Below, in pieces: positions 23,216 to 34,898 of a DNA stretch of 64,000 bases; within the stretch, counting starts at the first letter, position 1; the number at the start of each line of letters is the position of its first letter. Origin of the DNA: Simmondsia chinensis (taxonomy: Eukaryota; Streptophyta; Magnoliopsida; Caryophyllales; Simmondsiaceae); assembly GCA_018398585.1 (NCBI GenBank), contig JAGTTD010000005.1, positions 35,094,750 to 35,158,749 of the forward strand, in the 5' to 3' direction. The notes below the pieces were generated by a model. That model searched no databases. It had not been told where the DNA came from and saw only the letters and a list, made by a program, of their open reading frames with translations. The translations under genes were made by a program, and so were the position numbers.

Positions 23216-23800
23216 TGTAAATACAAGTTAATTAAAAATCACTCGTTATGAAAATTAAGTTGGAGTAAGGTTTCAATTGTTGTAACCTCATGGTCTCCAT
23301 TACTAGTCTAGCAGTATAGTAGATCGATAGACCTCCCTGCGGAAGATATCAGTTTGCATGTTACAGGGTTAGACTTCTGTTGTGATAAACCAAAGTGCAA
23401 AGAAGCGATGTGACCACGCTGCCGTGGAGTATGTCGTGTATTTGTATGGAGGTTTAGGTAATGTTTTACACTTGACTAGGGTGATGCATTAGCCTCCCCA
23501 AGGAGCTCTGTCGTGTCATGTCAGAGACTAAGGAAAAGTGGTAAGTTTATCATGCTTAGTAAAAGTTATAAGAAACAGGTTAATTAAGAATAGTTCTCAC
23601 CCGAACTAGCTTCGTGCGACCCCACTGTCGGAGAGTAAAGAGTGGTGTGTTTGGGTCATTATTGTATGCATGATAGTACAGTTTGGCGGATATCTGACTT
23701 ATTGTGTATGCTAAATTGTAAGAATATATATCACTGCATTATACATGACTCTTGTTAAACATTTACACAAATGTTTGCATTTACAGTATTTTATGGATAG
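23216..23800 (+). other. Probable copia leader or 5' internal region
   Basis: No open frame. It lies between the hairpin array and the gag remains. GAAGCGATGTGACCACGCTG and TGTCGTGTCATGTCAGAGAC are not repeated elsewhere in the window. Assigned to the copia element only by position. Confidence 0.3.
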
Positions 23801-26174
23801 GGCTGGCGAACTTTGCCTGATTTTGAATACATAATGTACTCACTAAACCAAATTACTTTGCCTTGAAAAATAATGTAGACTTGGTTATTATTCACAAGGG
23901 ACCTACTAAAAAGAAAAGAAAGGGTAAGGTTGCTATTGTAGCAACCAAGTCCATAAAGAAGTCAGCAAAAGAAAAGTGTTTCTTTTGCAAGAAAACTAGG
24001 CCATTGGAGAAGAAACTACACTAAGTACATAGCTACTCTTCCAACAAAGACTGTTTAGCTATCAAGTAAAGGTATGTTGATATCTCACTTAGTTGAGTCA
24101 TGCACAGTTGAGAGTCCACCAGTTTTCTAGTGGGTGGGCTCAAGTTTAACTGACCAAGTCTGTAATATGTTACAGGAGCTCAGACTAGGCTAAAGGATAC
24201 ACGATGGGTGTTTTACTTAATGGTCAGGGACAATACAATAATAGTGGTCTTAAGTATAGGAGATGCTAGCTTAGACTTTACTGATAGAGTTTTGTTTTAA
24301 GGGATTGATTATTTAAACATTCGCTATACAATAATTTGATTTCTGTATTTCGTTTAATGGATAATTGTTATTCTATTAATTTTGATGATTAAAATTTAAT
24401 ATGAGAAATAAATTGTTTATTTGCACATGTATATGAATAAATTGTTTATTCATGTTATTTCCTTATCAAAACTCTGGTAATTGTTTAAATAAATCTAACA
24501 TAAGTTCACTTGTTCAATCTTCTAAAAGAAAACACCCTGAAAATGATAATGCCTACACAAGGCACCAGCATTTAGGTCATATTAATTCGAACAGGATCCA
24601 AAAACTGGTAAAAGATGGACTGATAAAGGTTTTGGACTTGAGGTCATTACCAGTTTGCAAATCCTGCATAGAAATAAAGATGACCAAGTATGTCTTTAAG
24701 AGTAAAGGCAATAGGGTTGGTGGCTTGCTTGAACTGGTTCACATAAATGTATGTGGGCCAATACATGTTCAGGCAAGAGGTGGGTATTAGTATTTAATAA
24801 CGTTTAGTGATGATTACTCAAGGCATGGATATGTTTACTTGATGAAACATAAGTCGGACGTTTTTGGAGAAATTCAAAGAGTAGAAAATTGAATTTTAAA
24901 AGCTATTAGGTAAACAAGTTAAGTCACTTCGATCAGATTGAGGTGGTGGATATTTTTCGGGTGAGTTTTGGTTTTCCTAACTGCAAATAAGATAAGATCT
25001 CAGCTTTCTGCTCTGGGCTCACCGCAGCAGAATGGTATTGCAAATAAAAGGAACAAGGACGATCTTTTCTATAGTTTTTTATTTAAAAGTTTGTTTTTTA
25101 ATAAAATGCAAAACACTTAGAGAAGGATTTTGCAAATAAGATACAAAAATAAAAACAAAATAGTATTAAAGAAAATGACACTAATTCTGGATAGCCAGAC
25201 ACAACTCAAGACATAGTGGATGCATTAGATTCACTACTAATAGGAACGAGAATGTTTCAGGTACACGAGAGCTTAAGTGTGGTGGGAGGATTGTTAGGAC
25301 ACCTGACAGATTCATAGGGAGAGCCTTAGTGGTTGACCGTGGCATTGAATCTGATCCTCTTAGCCACAATGAAGCAATTAAGTCCCATAGTTTTGAGCAA
25401 CTGGTTGAACGAATCATGCGTGTGCAAACGACATTAAGAGAAAGTAGGGACTTTCTTGGTATTATATGTCAACAATATACTACTCATTAGGAATGATGCG
25501 GGGGTATCATTAGCTGTAAAGACTTGGTTGTAATGATAGCTCAATATGAAAAACATAGGAGAAGCCAGCTCTACTCTTAGGATTAAGCTTTTGCTTGGTC
25601 GTAAGAGTAGGATGTTGGGTCTTTCTCTAAGAACTTATATTAACAAAATGTTGTCAAGGCATTACATGGGGGACTCTAAGAAATGTTTTTTATCTTTCAG
25701 ACATGGAGTCCCTTTTTCTCTTTAGAGTAGTGTTCTAAGACACCTCAAGAGGAGGAGCAATTGAGAAATATTCCATATGCTTTGGTAGTAGGAGACCTCA
25801 GGCATGCCATGTTGCAAAATAGACCTAATGTCTACTATGCTGAGCAGGTGTCAGTCTAACTCAGGTTGTTTTCTCTAGTACGTAAGGACTAGAGATTATA
25901 TGCTAATCTTTCAAAGTGGCGAGCTAGTTCCAGTTGGATATATTGATATAAGACTTCCAGTCAGCTTAGAATGATTGACGTTCGACGTCTAAGCATGTCT
26001 TTACCCTTAGAGTGGGTGCCATTAATGAGAGGAATGTCGAGCAGTATTGTATTGCTGACTTCACAATAAAATAATTGAGCTCACTAAGGGTTAGGCTCAG
26101 TAGACCTTTGGTTCAAATTTAAAAGGGGTGAGTAGGGACTTTGTCATAAATTGAATTTAGGATAAGTGGGAGAT
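23801..26174 (+). pseudogene. Ty1/copia polyprotein remnant
   Basis: Many-times-broken gag-pol of a copia LTR retrotransposon. In order: a gag zinc knuckle (KEKCFFCKKT at about 23960; the His and last Cys are lost); GAG-pre-integrase (YTRHQHLGHINSNRIQKLVK, SLPVCKSCIEIKMTK at 24555-24690); integrase (LELVHINVCGP at about 24730, where the first catalytic Asp is Asn, and TFSDDYSRHGYVYL at 24805-24840); the SPQQNGIANKRN segment near 25020; a linker (VRTPDRFIGRALVVDRGIES at about 25290); RT C-terminal RNIPYALVVGDLRHAMLQNR (25769-25830); and RNase H pieces (SKHVFTLRVGAI then CIADFT, 25990-26065). Most of the RT is deleted. No 5' LTR is visible. Confidence 0.85.
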
Positions 26175-26227
26175 TGTTAGGAATAGTGTCCTGAAATACA
26201 GATTTATTCTGGATATATTATTTTAAT

Positions 26228-26309
26228 TAATAAGTAAAATTAAAGTTTCAGTCATTTCCTAATTAAATAATAAGTAAAATTAAAGTTTCAGTCATTTCCT
26301 AATTAAATT
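26228..26309 (+). repeat. 40-bp tandem duplication in the LTR
   Basis: TAAGTAAAATTAAAGTTTCA and following bases occur twice with a 40-bp period. The LTR at 61032 has one copy, so the duplication is private to this LTR. Confidence 0.9.
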
Positions 26310-27394
26310 TGTGTATGTGAGCATTTATACTGCATATAATTTTCTTTTAGAAAACATCCATGAGATGGGTGTAATCCTTAGACTACAATTTACATGTTTG
26401 TTTTAAGTGGTTTATGAGACTAAGCCACAAATAGACTTGGAACAAATGGCATGGATTGTTGTTTGAAAGACTCGTAATCGAAGACAAATTTGGACCACTT
26501 GTCAGTTAAGACTATAATGTGACACTTTAGATGACTTGTCTTGGTCATGTGGATGGAGATCCAAAAGTATTAAGTGAGTGTGTTTAATAAGATTGACACA
26601 CTGAGTTGGACGATGTGGATTACTTATTTCTAAACTACTATCGGAGATAAGTGATTCATATTGTACTGTTTGAACGAAGACTCTAAATCCTGAGGGTATT
26701 CTGGACTTGTGCATGGAGCATTGATTACTTTGGTATATTATAAGTAAGGCCTCAACGCATGACTGAAATTCTATGTACACTGGGTAGCGGCGTGAAGCGC
26801 GACAAGGATCAGGTTTTTAATAGGGAATCTACAGTCTCTTATGAGATACAGATGTTCCCTTAGTTGATTCGCAAATATTTGAATAGTTCAGAATCTTTGG
26901 CCAAAGTATTTCAAGTGTTTGACATTTGGAATTTATGCAATGAATATGTTCAAGTATAAATAAATTATTCAGTGAAGGGGAGTCGGTAACTAATGGAGAA
27001 GCTGTGAAAAGATAATGGTAAATGTTATATTTATCCTTTGTCATGGACATCTATTGGAGGAGTTGTTGTCTCAATGCAATCTATTACGGAGATATGGAAT
27101 AAATAATTTAAGTCTGGAGTATAGTGAGATTTATTTAGTGGAATTAAGTCTTATTAAATGGTAATTAAATTATTTCATGAAGTGATTAATTTAAGTCATT
27201 TAGAGCTAGATCTAAATTGTACCCAAGGTCCCTGCGTAAGCCTTTGTATTTATTGCCATCAGAAAAATATTAAAGTATTCATCAGACGAATAAAATTAAA
27301 AATTATAAAATTAAATAATTTTAGAAAATTAAAATTCATAAGATGAATTTTTAAATGTGGGAAACAAAGCCAAAAAAAAATATCGCATTTAAAA

Positions 27395-27680
27395 CAGTGG
27401 CGATCCCCGTACTTCGCTGGCAGCCAATCAGAACCCGACATGTGTTGCATTCTGAGGCTGCCCAGGGGGTGATCCGTGCCTTCAGGCACGGACCAATAGA
27501 AATGTAGCACGTGGCACGCGTTTTGAACAGGTAAAAGGGCGCGGGTTTTTGGTTGTGAAACACAGCGTTTTATGTTATTTTTTAAATGAAACGATGCGTT
27601 TTGTTTTAAAACTGGCAAATCCCACATCGTTAATTTTTTAATTTTTCACTCTGGTATACTACTATAAAGAGTGGTACATA
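27395..27680 (+). promoter_or_regulatory. LTR promoter-like block
   Basis: GC-richer island in an AT-rich LTR with CCAATCA and CCAATAG boxes, a CACGTGGC G-box core, and the perfect hairpin TCCGTGCC-TTCA-GGCACGGA near 27471-27491. A TATA-like CTATAAAG lies about 150 bp downstream. Promoter function is inferred from motif order. Confidence 0.5.
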
Positions 27681-28165
27681 TTCCAAGGGTTTGGCATTCA
27701 ACCAAAAATAAATTATTTTGCGTTTCTCAAAATTGTTTCAGAGATCTAATTAGAGAGAAAAAATTTCGTTAAAATTTTTCTTTTCTAATTTAATATTTTT
27801 CAGAGCCCACCTTCCGGGTAATTTGAGATCATTGCGTGGAAGACCATGGAGTCTCGATTTTCTTGGTATTCTTTTTTATTGGAGCAATTTCATGTATGTT
27901 CTTCTTTCCTTATTCTTTTCGGTTTTCTATTTATTTATAGTATTCATTATTATGCATGTTTAAGTTTATATATTGTTATAAATGTATTAGAGTAAAAGGC
28001 CAGTAGATCTAAATTAAGAATTTGGATCTGTTGATTTAAATTTATAAATTTAAGTCTATAGATTTAGAATTAAGAATTCTCAATCAACCAAGGTTTAGAA
28101 TTATGAATTATAAGCCTGTTCCGCTGCGTAAACTTTAGGGAGAATTTTTAAAATTTATCCTAACA

Positions 28166-28400
28166 ACCGATATTAGAGCAAATGGTTTAGAGAGATAAAC
28201 CTATTCCGGGGAACTCTTGCACATGAGGTGTCACGAAGCGTGACTCTCCGACTGGGGGCTTAGGTATAGAGAAGAGTCTCCTATTCTAAGTGCTCTAATA
28301 GCTGCCTATTATTATGACTATAGTTGAGAACTGTGAATCCAATAGTCAACATCAGAGTTTATTTGCCAACAAAATTTATATTTTTTCCCAACAAATCGAA
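28166..28400 (+). other. Copia primer-binding site and truncated leader
   Basis: A PBS-like sequence is followed by about 200 bp of leader, which then gives way to unrelated DNA. The downstream element therefore consists of an LTR plus leader only. Confidence 0.55.
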
Positions 28401-28404
28401 TATC

Positions 28405-28508
28405 GTTTGATACTTGAGCTCGAGCTCAGTTAATTCCAGTTCAAGCTGAGTTTTATTTGAGCTACTCATGAGCTACTCGCGAGCGGTTCGGAAAGTTTAC
28501 ACCCGTCC
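28405..28508. mobile_element. Right end of a GAGCTC-type DNA element
   Basis: ACTTGAGCTCGAGCTCAG through GAGCTACTCGCGAGCGGTTC to GTTTACACCCG, the same terminal style as at 4320-4346 (TTTACACCC). The rest of the element is missing. Confidence 0.45.
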
Positions 28509-30589
28509 CATCACTTGTTCATTGCCCATCGTTGCCCTAATTTATACTACACTCGTACTAAACAAAGTGAAAAGAAAAATTTTAATAGGGTAATGGTTAC
28601 TCCAATTAAATTTACTTTAAGGACAGTTACCTCCAAAATTTTAACCCTATACCCTCAAAATAAATACCGGGAAAGAAGGATTTTTTTTTTTTTTTTTTGC
28701 TAACGAGGAATCCGGTTACCCTGTAAACCTTGATGCATGCAGCTACCCACATACCACATGAACCAGTTAAGTTAGGGATTCCTTAGGGAGAGGTTAAAGG
28801 GGGGAATCGGACTCTAGACCTTTTGGTCTAAAACAATACTCTATTCTCTCACTTACCTCCCACCACTAAGGTAAGGCCTAGATGAGTGAAAGAATGATGT
28901 ATTTAATTGGAAGGAAACACAATAACTTTTTTATGAAAATATTTGTACATATGTCATCTAACAAAGTTATCGACTTTTGGATACTTAAAAATATTTTAAA
29001 ACTCCTGATTGTTAATCCAATTCCAAAGCTACTAATCGTATTTATTTAATTTTTGTACAATATAAATTATTTTAATCAATTCTAATATTAAAAATTAGCA
29101 TTGATTTTTGATTGAAATTATAACATTAATTAGCATTTAAATGACATGTTCATCCAATGTAAATGTTCAGCCACCACCATTTGGCAAAGCATATACAAAC
29201 ACAAATTGATATTTAGTGTTACAATTTTACTCAAAATTAACTTTGCACTTGATTGGAATAATTTTATGTATACGTGAATTGAACCAATTTAATTTAAAAT
29301 TTAGAGATTAAATTAACATAATAAGTAAAATATTTGGATTGAGTATATATATATATACTCTACACCATGCTAACTTAATATCATTTGTGGAAAGACTAAA
29401 TTGATACAATTAAAAATGAAATAACTAAGTTGACACAATAAGAAAAATATAGACACTTTTCACGTAAAACCCTAATTAAATCTAATAGCTCCCTTGTGCT
29501 CATAGTCGGTAAAATATGCATACAATAGACATTTTAAACGCGTATTTGTATTTTTGTGTTTAAAAAGGGCATTCACGAATGATTGTTAATAATTATGGTA
29601 AAATATGCTTTTTTTGTTAACATGTGTTTTATAACATATATTCATATTTTTCCTTAATAAAAACTAAAAGATCAGGTGAAATTACTCATACTTAAACCTA
29701 AATAAATTATCCACATCGTATTTTACAATTTTTTTACTCCAACTCCCATATTATTGACTTATACATCACTTTTTATTTTGTATTATGGTCCTTACCACCG
29801 CTATTATAGGTAATATCATCAAATACAAATCAAAATTCACAAAATTATATTTATTTCCACCTTATCTTTTTTTCTATGTATTATAGGGAAATCGCCCTCC
29901 CCCAAAAGCCTCCAATACTTAATCTAAGCATTCTTACTAGACTGTACACAACTTCATCAAATTTTGAGAAATTTTCATATTCTAAATTAAAAATAAATTT
30001 TAAAATTAAGAGCTGAATTAATTACAATAAGTTAAAAAAAATGGAAGCTAAGATTACGAAAGGCTGTTGTAGAAACTGAATGAAAACAATAGTGAAAATT
30101 AATTTAAATTTAAAATTAATATTTTCTATAATAGATAGAATAACTATTTACACTCCTATACTAAAAATTGTCATTCAATTGATAATTTTTCAAAACAATC
30201 TTTAATTAAAAATTATATTCATTATCGACAAACAAACCAAATCAATTATACAAAAGCATGAAAGTAACGAGAAAACGTTTGAATTATGATATACTTTTAT
30301 AATATGCCTGCATTTCAAACCATATTTTTAATAAAAGAAAGCGATTTTGATTCATACACATTACAAATTGACATCTGAAGATAATGTATAAATTAAAAAC
30401 AACTTGTGCATATCACGAAAAAAAAAAAAAAAAACCTAGTAATTATTTGAGAATAAGTTGTATAGAGCCAAATAATACAAGGATATATTTTTTATGTATA
30501 AAGCCGAATAATATATGGATATAATTTTTATAAGTTAATATAATCATAATAAATTTTTTATAAATCAACAAACTTTCGGTAATATTTTT
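28509..30589. other. AT-rich intergenic DNA
   Basis: No gene. It contains T-runs (28681-28698), an AT microsatellite at 29345-29360, an A-run near 30420, and TTTACTCAAAATTAA / TTGATACAATTAAAA words like those at 6240-6610, so probably MITE debris. Confidence 0.5.
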
Positions 30590-32110
30590 TATACAATAAT
30601 TAATCTAAAAATAACCCAATTATATGTCAATACTTCAAAAAATAACTCAGCTCTATTTTCTTATAAAAAAAAACCAAAATCTGACTTTTCTACCCAAAAA
30701 GAACCCAACTATATTTTCTAACAAAAAAATAACACAACTCTGACTTTTATACCAAAATCTAAAATTAATTTAGAAAAATACTGAATTGGTGGCAAAGCAC
30801 AGCGTTTGGTATGATGCTCCAACAATATATTTTTCTACATTAACGTTGTCCTGTGCATACTTATTATTACAACAACCAATCCATAAATAACCCGACTATA
30901 TATTAATATACCAAAAAATAACCCAACTCTATTTTCTGACCAAAAAATAATCTAACTCTTACGTTTCTATTAAAAAATAACCCAATTCTAATTTTTCTAC
31001 CAAAAATAACCAAACTTTAAAATTAATCTAAAAATAACCCAACTCTAAAATTTTGATTCAAAAAAATATTGAATTGTGTTGTGCGGTATGATGCTCTGAC
31101 AATATATTTTCTTCTATGTATTTTTAGTTTTGCTTGTTTTCTGTAGGGCTGCAAATTAACCAAGCCGACTTACGAGCCGGTTTAGCTCGGCTCGTTAGGT
31201 ACTGGGCATGGGTTCGTCTAAGCCGACTCGAGAGCCTACTCGTCACGTTTAAAGGTGACTCATTTAAATAAACGAGCTAAATCAAATCAAGGTTGACTCG
31301 GCTCAAAAGGCTCTTACAAGCCGGCTCATTTATGGGCTCATGAGCCAGCTTGATTATTGGCCCACATGTTTACATTGTGAAATTGAGTTATATGTATGTA
31401 TTTTTTATTTCCAATTTTCATACACGATTTATTTTGTCACCCTTTTTCTGAAAATTTAAGTAACAATAATCATAAATAAGTATAACAAACATAATAAATG
31501 AGCTTAACGTGCCCGATAAATGAGCGCAATGAGTCGGCAAAACTTAACGAGCCAGTCTCATTTAGTAAGTGAGCTAAGCCGACCACATATATGCGGCTGG
31601 GTTAGATAAATGACACCGATACCTAGCTGCTCTCATTTGGTTAACGAGCCGAACCGAGCAAGCTATGGTTCGGCTCAGCTTGGCTCAGCTCATTTACAAT
31701 CCTAGTTCTCTAGTTGTATTTCTCTATTGTTTTGCTTGTTCTGTGGCCCAGGATATTGGTTTTTTGTAGGATTATACTCAATTAGCGAAAAAACGTATTT
31801 TTAGTTTGGTTAAGTGGGAAAAGAAATTATGCCAAAACAAAAATTCATAGTAAAAAATATATTGTCAGAACGTCATATCACACGCTATGCTTAGCCACCA
31901 ATTTAGAATTTTTTAAAATTAATTTTAGATTTTGGTTATTTTTTTATTAAAAAAGTTAGAGTTGGGTTATTTTTTAGTAAAAAAGTTAGAGTTATGTTAT
32001 CTTTTAGATAGAAAATAGAGTCGAGATATTTTTTAAAATGTTAACATATACTTAAATTATTTTTAGATTAATTATTATTTTTATATATAAAGTCGTATAA
32101 TACATGAATA
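30590..32110. mobile_element. Long-inverted-repeat element, third copy
   Basis: Same architecture as 9225-10340 but outside the segmental duplication and more diverged. Left arm of AAATAACCCAACTCTA units (30600-31080), inner GAGCC-rich insert starting TAGGGCTGCAAATTAACCAA (31144) and ending near CTCATTTACAATCCTAG (31690-31705), right arm with inverted AGAGTTGGGTTATTTTTTAG units (31930-32040). Confidence 0.6.
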
Positions 32111-32149
32111 TATTCAATTTTGTTTTATTCTCGAACTGTGTATGCTTGT

Positions 32150-32420
32150 GTCACCTATTTCCTTCTTCCTCCTCTCTTTCAAAACAGCAAATCGACCACC
32201 GCAAAACCTAGGGTTTAGCCGACGACCTCCGGTATCGAATCTCTCTCTCTCTCTCCTCTCAATTTGATGAATTCGTTTCAATTTCTTCATATTTTCATTC
32301 AAATTTCCATGTTTATTCCTCCAATTTTGTGTCATCTGATTCGATCAGGATAGTATAAGTTTGCCCGGATCAACCCTAGTTTTCGTGCGCCACCACCTTC
32401 GTAGGTACAACATTCTCTCT
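32150..32420 (+). other. Orphan 5'-leader-like sequence
   Basis: Looks like the start of a plant housekeeping gene: a CT-rich stretch, a telo-box-like CCTAGGGTTTAG (32210-32221), GACCTCCG|GTATCG as a plausible donor, a CT microsatellite, then CGATCAG|GATAGTATAAG as a plausible acceptor and a second short GC-richer block ending CGTAG|GTACAAC. No start codon with a sustained frame follows. I could not identify the gene. Confidence 0.3.
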
Positions 32421-33410
32421 CTCTTTCGACTTGAGGTGTATAATATGTAAGAAAATTATCAGTTAGATATATTCCTTTTGATCCATATTAAAACTTACAT
32501 GAACCAACAAACCCAATGAACAATGGAATGTGAACTTTTATCAAGTAGGATAAAATGGAACAAATTTATAAAATCCAAAATGAAAGAAGGAACAAATCAT
32601 AAATATACGTATCACATAAAAAAGGAATGTCAAAGTAAGATGAAGATTGTGACAATAATTTTAACTAACAAGCATTGGCAAACAATAATCCCAATCCTCA
32701 AGTATTTGCAAATGAACAATACTTTATGGTAACCTCAACATTGTATACATTTACCACTTTGAATCGAGACATGCCAATAAATAGAAGCATGATGAAGATC
32801 ATAGGGGCAATCTCACATCCATCGAGGACTACAGTACTCGCTTTATTGCTTCTAAAAACATAAACTGTGACTTTATTAGAAATAGCTCACTTTCTTAGTA
32901 ATTCCTTTTTTTTTTTTTTTTTTGCTCTTGTTATTTGTCTTTTCAATCACTGTTTGTCTTACTTTTTCAGTAAGAAAAATCATGAGGGATTATAAATCTA
33001 ATTACGTAAATCATGACTGAGAACGTGTAATACATTAGAGTGGCTATCACAAATTTTCATGTCTTTAACTTCGTTTCACCCATTGCACATAGCAAGTAAC
33101 TCCCGTGGCGGGTATCCATCAGGACTAGGTCGCACAAATGCGCTTAGCCCCTCTCCCTCTATTCCTTCATTTATTAATTTTCTTACAAGGCCTTTTGTTA
33201 ATTGATCTGCCAAAATTTTTCGGTCACTAAATACCAAAAGTTTCTTGCTAGGCCTGTTGACCTATTGTTCTCAGTCATAAGTTTTTAGTATTTTCATTTT
33301 ATCCTACTTAAGGCGTGTTAATATTAGATTAATGTTCTATGGGGTAATGTTTGCAATGGTTCGGGCATGTTATGAACACTTTGTTGGGCTGCTAGTAGAA
33401 GGGTTGTCTA
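32421..33410. other. Unassigned DNA
   Basis: No recognised feature. A short minus-strand frame near 33060-33250 is open for a few dozen codons, but I recognise no family. T-run at 32910-32924. Confidence 0.4.
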
Positions 33411-33416
33411 CTATTT

Positions 33417-34470
33417 TTAATTTTTGATTATTCTTTGTAAAATTTCACCGTCAGAATTTTTGAATCTTTTGAGTTTTATTTGTTCTTTATCTTGTTGAGT
33501 TAAGTTGAAAGGTCGAAAGGGAGGTTGTTCGATATTTTGAGAAAATGGGTTTGTTTGTGGAAGAGGAAAGTGTGATTGTTGTAGAATTGAGTTGTCTTTT
33601 GGTTTTGGGAATGGAGTTGTTGGTTGAGGTGTTATTTTGTCAATCGGAGGTTGTAAGGTTTTTTTATTGTCAAATTTGGTATGTATTGTGTTTAATTGTT
33701 CCGATATTATTTTGAGATTTAAAGTTTGAAAGTTATTTTGTTCATAAATTTTGTTTATATCTTTGATTGTTGGTGTTGTTTCATTACCTTTTTTTCCCTT
33801 GGTAAAAAGAAGTGGCTTGAACTTCTTGGTTTTGAACATTGATAAGTAAATCTTTTGAAGGAGGATGAATTATTTGAATGATTTGGCCATCTGTTGTGAG
33901 CCATTTGGTTGTCAAGTTTGTATTGTCATTTATTGAATTTTGAATAAATGGATTTGGTATTTGATTTCTGGATATAAATGATTTCAACCATAGAAAAAAA
34001 AGGAATATTACACTTTAATTGATTCAATTCTTTGTAATAAGTTTCTCTTATTTTGATTGTACTTTCTTTTGTAAATGTTTGAAAAAACCATTGTCTCTGA
34101 TTTTTGTTTTGTTTGGATTCGAAATCATTGCTTAAAAATTCTTTGTTCATTGTAAAATGTTTTGTTAAAGCATTTATTGAAGGGGGACGCATTTGAGAAA
34201 TAGTTGGAGAATTTGGACTTGAAAAGGAATTTGAAAAAGAATCAGTTTCGAAAGCTGGTTCTGCTAGAGGAGGATTATAATGAATTCCTCTGAATCTTGT
34301 TGTATTAGTGTTTGAATGGTCATCTTCTTCCCTTTGGATAGGTAAAGAAGAAGTTGAATATCTTGAAGATTGATCAAAAGTTGTGTTTGAAATTATTGTT
34401 TGTTTACTTGATTTAAATTGTATAGTAATTTTACCATCAGGTTCTTCAATAATTCTTTTAAAATTTCATT
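33417..34470 (-). pseudogene. Broken retroelement or pararetrovirus-like polyprotein
   Basis: Three overlapping minus-strand frames follow one another with frameshifts near 33985 and 33830 and together resemble one polyprotein segment. The first part (34470-34195) has an acidic EEPDGKITIQF stretch. The middle has RQWFFQTFTKESTIKIRETY and, further on, NDNTNLTTKWLTTDGQIIQI. The last part is rich in Pro, Gln and Lys and ends with KRFKNSDGEILQRIIKN. No reverse transcriptase, protease or integrase motif is present. The layout resembles the N-terminal movement/coat-type region of plant pararetrovirus-like elements, but I cannot separate that from an unusual LTR element. It abuts copy 2. Non-functional. 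Confidence 0.5.
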
Positions 34471-34898
34471 TTATTAAACATTCTTCTATATGCTATTCAA
34501 AAAAAATGGTTTGGTTTTATCAGCCTCCAAACTAAAGTTATTTCTAACAAAAATCAGATTTCGCAAAGAACATAGATACACCCACACACACATTGTATAT
34601 ATATATTTTGGGCAATCCAAAGGTTGCTTTGGATACTTGAGCTGGTCATTAATAGGGGAATCCCAAATGATTAAGCATTCTTCTACTTACCATAGGAAAT
34701 GGAAAAATGAATGACACTAATGCTACTATGAGTGACACTGATAGCTATAAAATATATAATGAGAAATACAAAATACGATTATAACATACAACGAATATTA
34801 ACACAGCGTTTGATTTGCTGTTTCAGGCTGTTACCCAATTCGATAGCCATTGGATTGAGTCTTAGTGGGACAAGCATAGCTGATTAGGACTCGATCGA

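Larger units (their letters stand above)
26175..28165 (+). mobile_element. Copia LTR (about 2.0 kb)
   Basis: It begins TGTTAGGA and ends TCCTAACA, a perfect 8-bp inverted terminus. On the left is a purine tract (AAGTGGGAGAT), as at a 3' LTR. On the right is CCGATATTAGAGC, close to the plant copia primer-binding site for initiator Met tRNA (TGGTATCAGAGC), as at a 5' LTR. A related LTR lies at 61032-62413. The interior has a GC-richer promoter-like block (27395-27545) and a TATA-like ACTACTATAAAGAGTG at about 27659. Confidence 0.8.
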
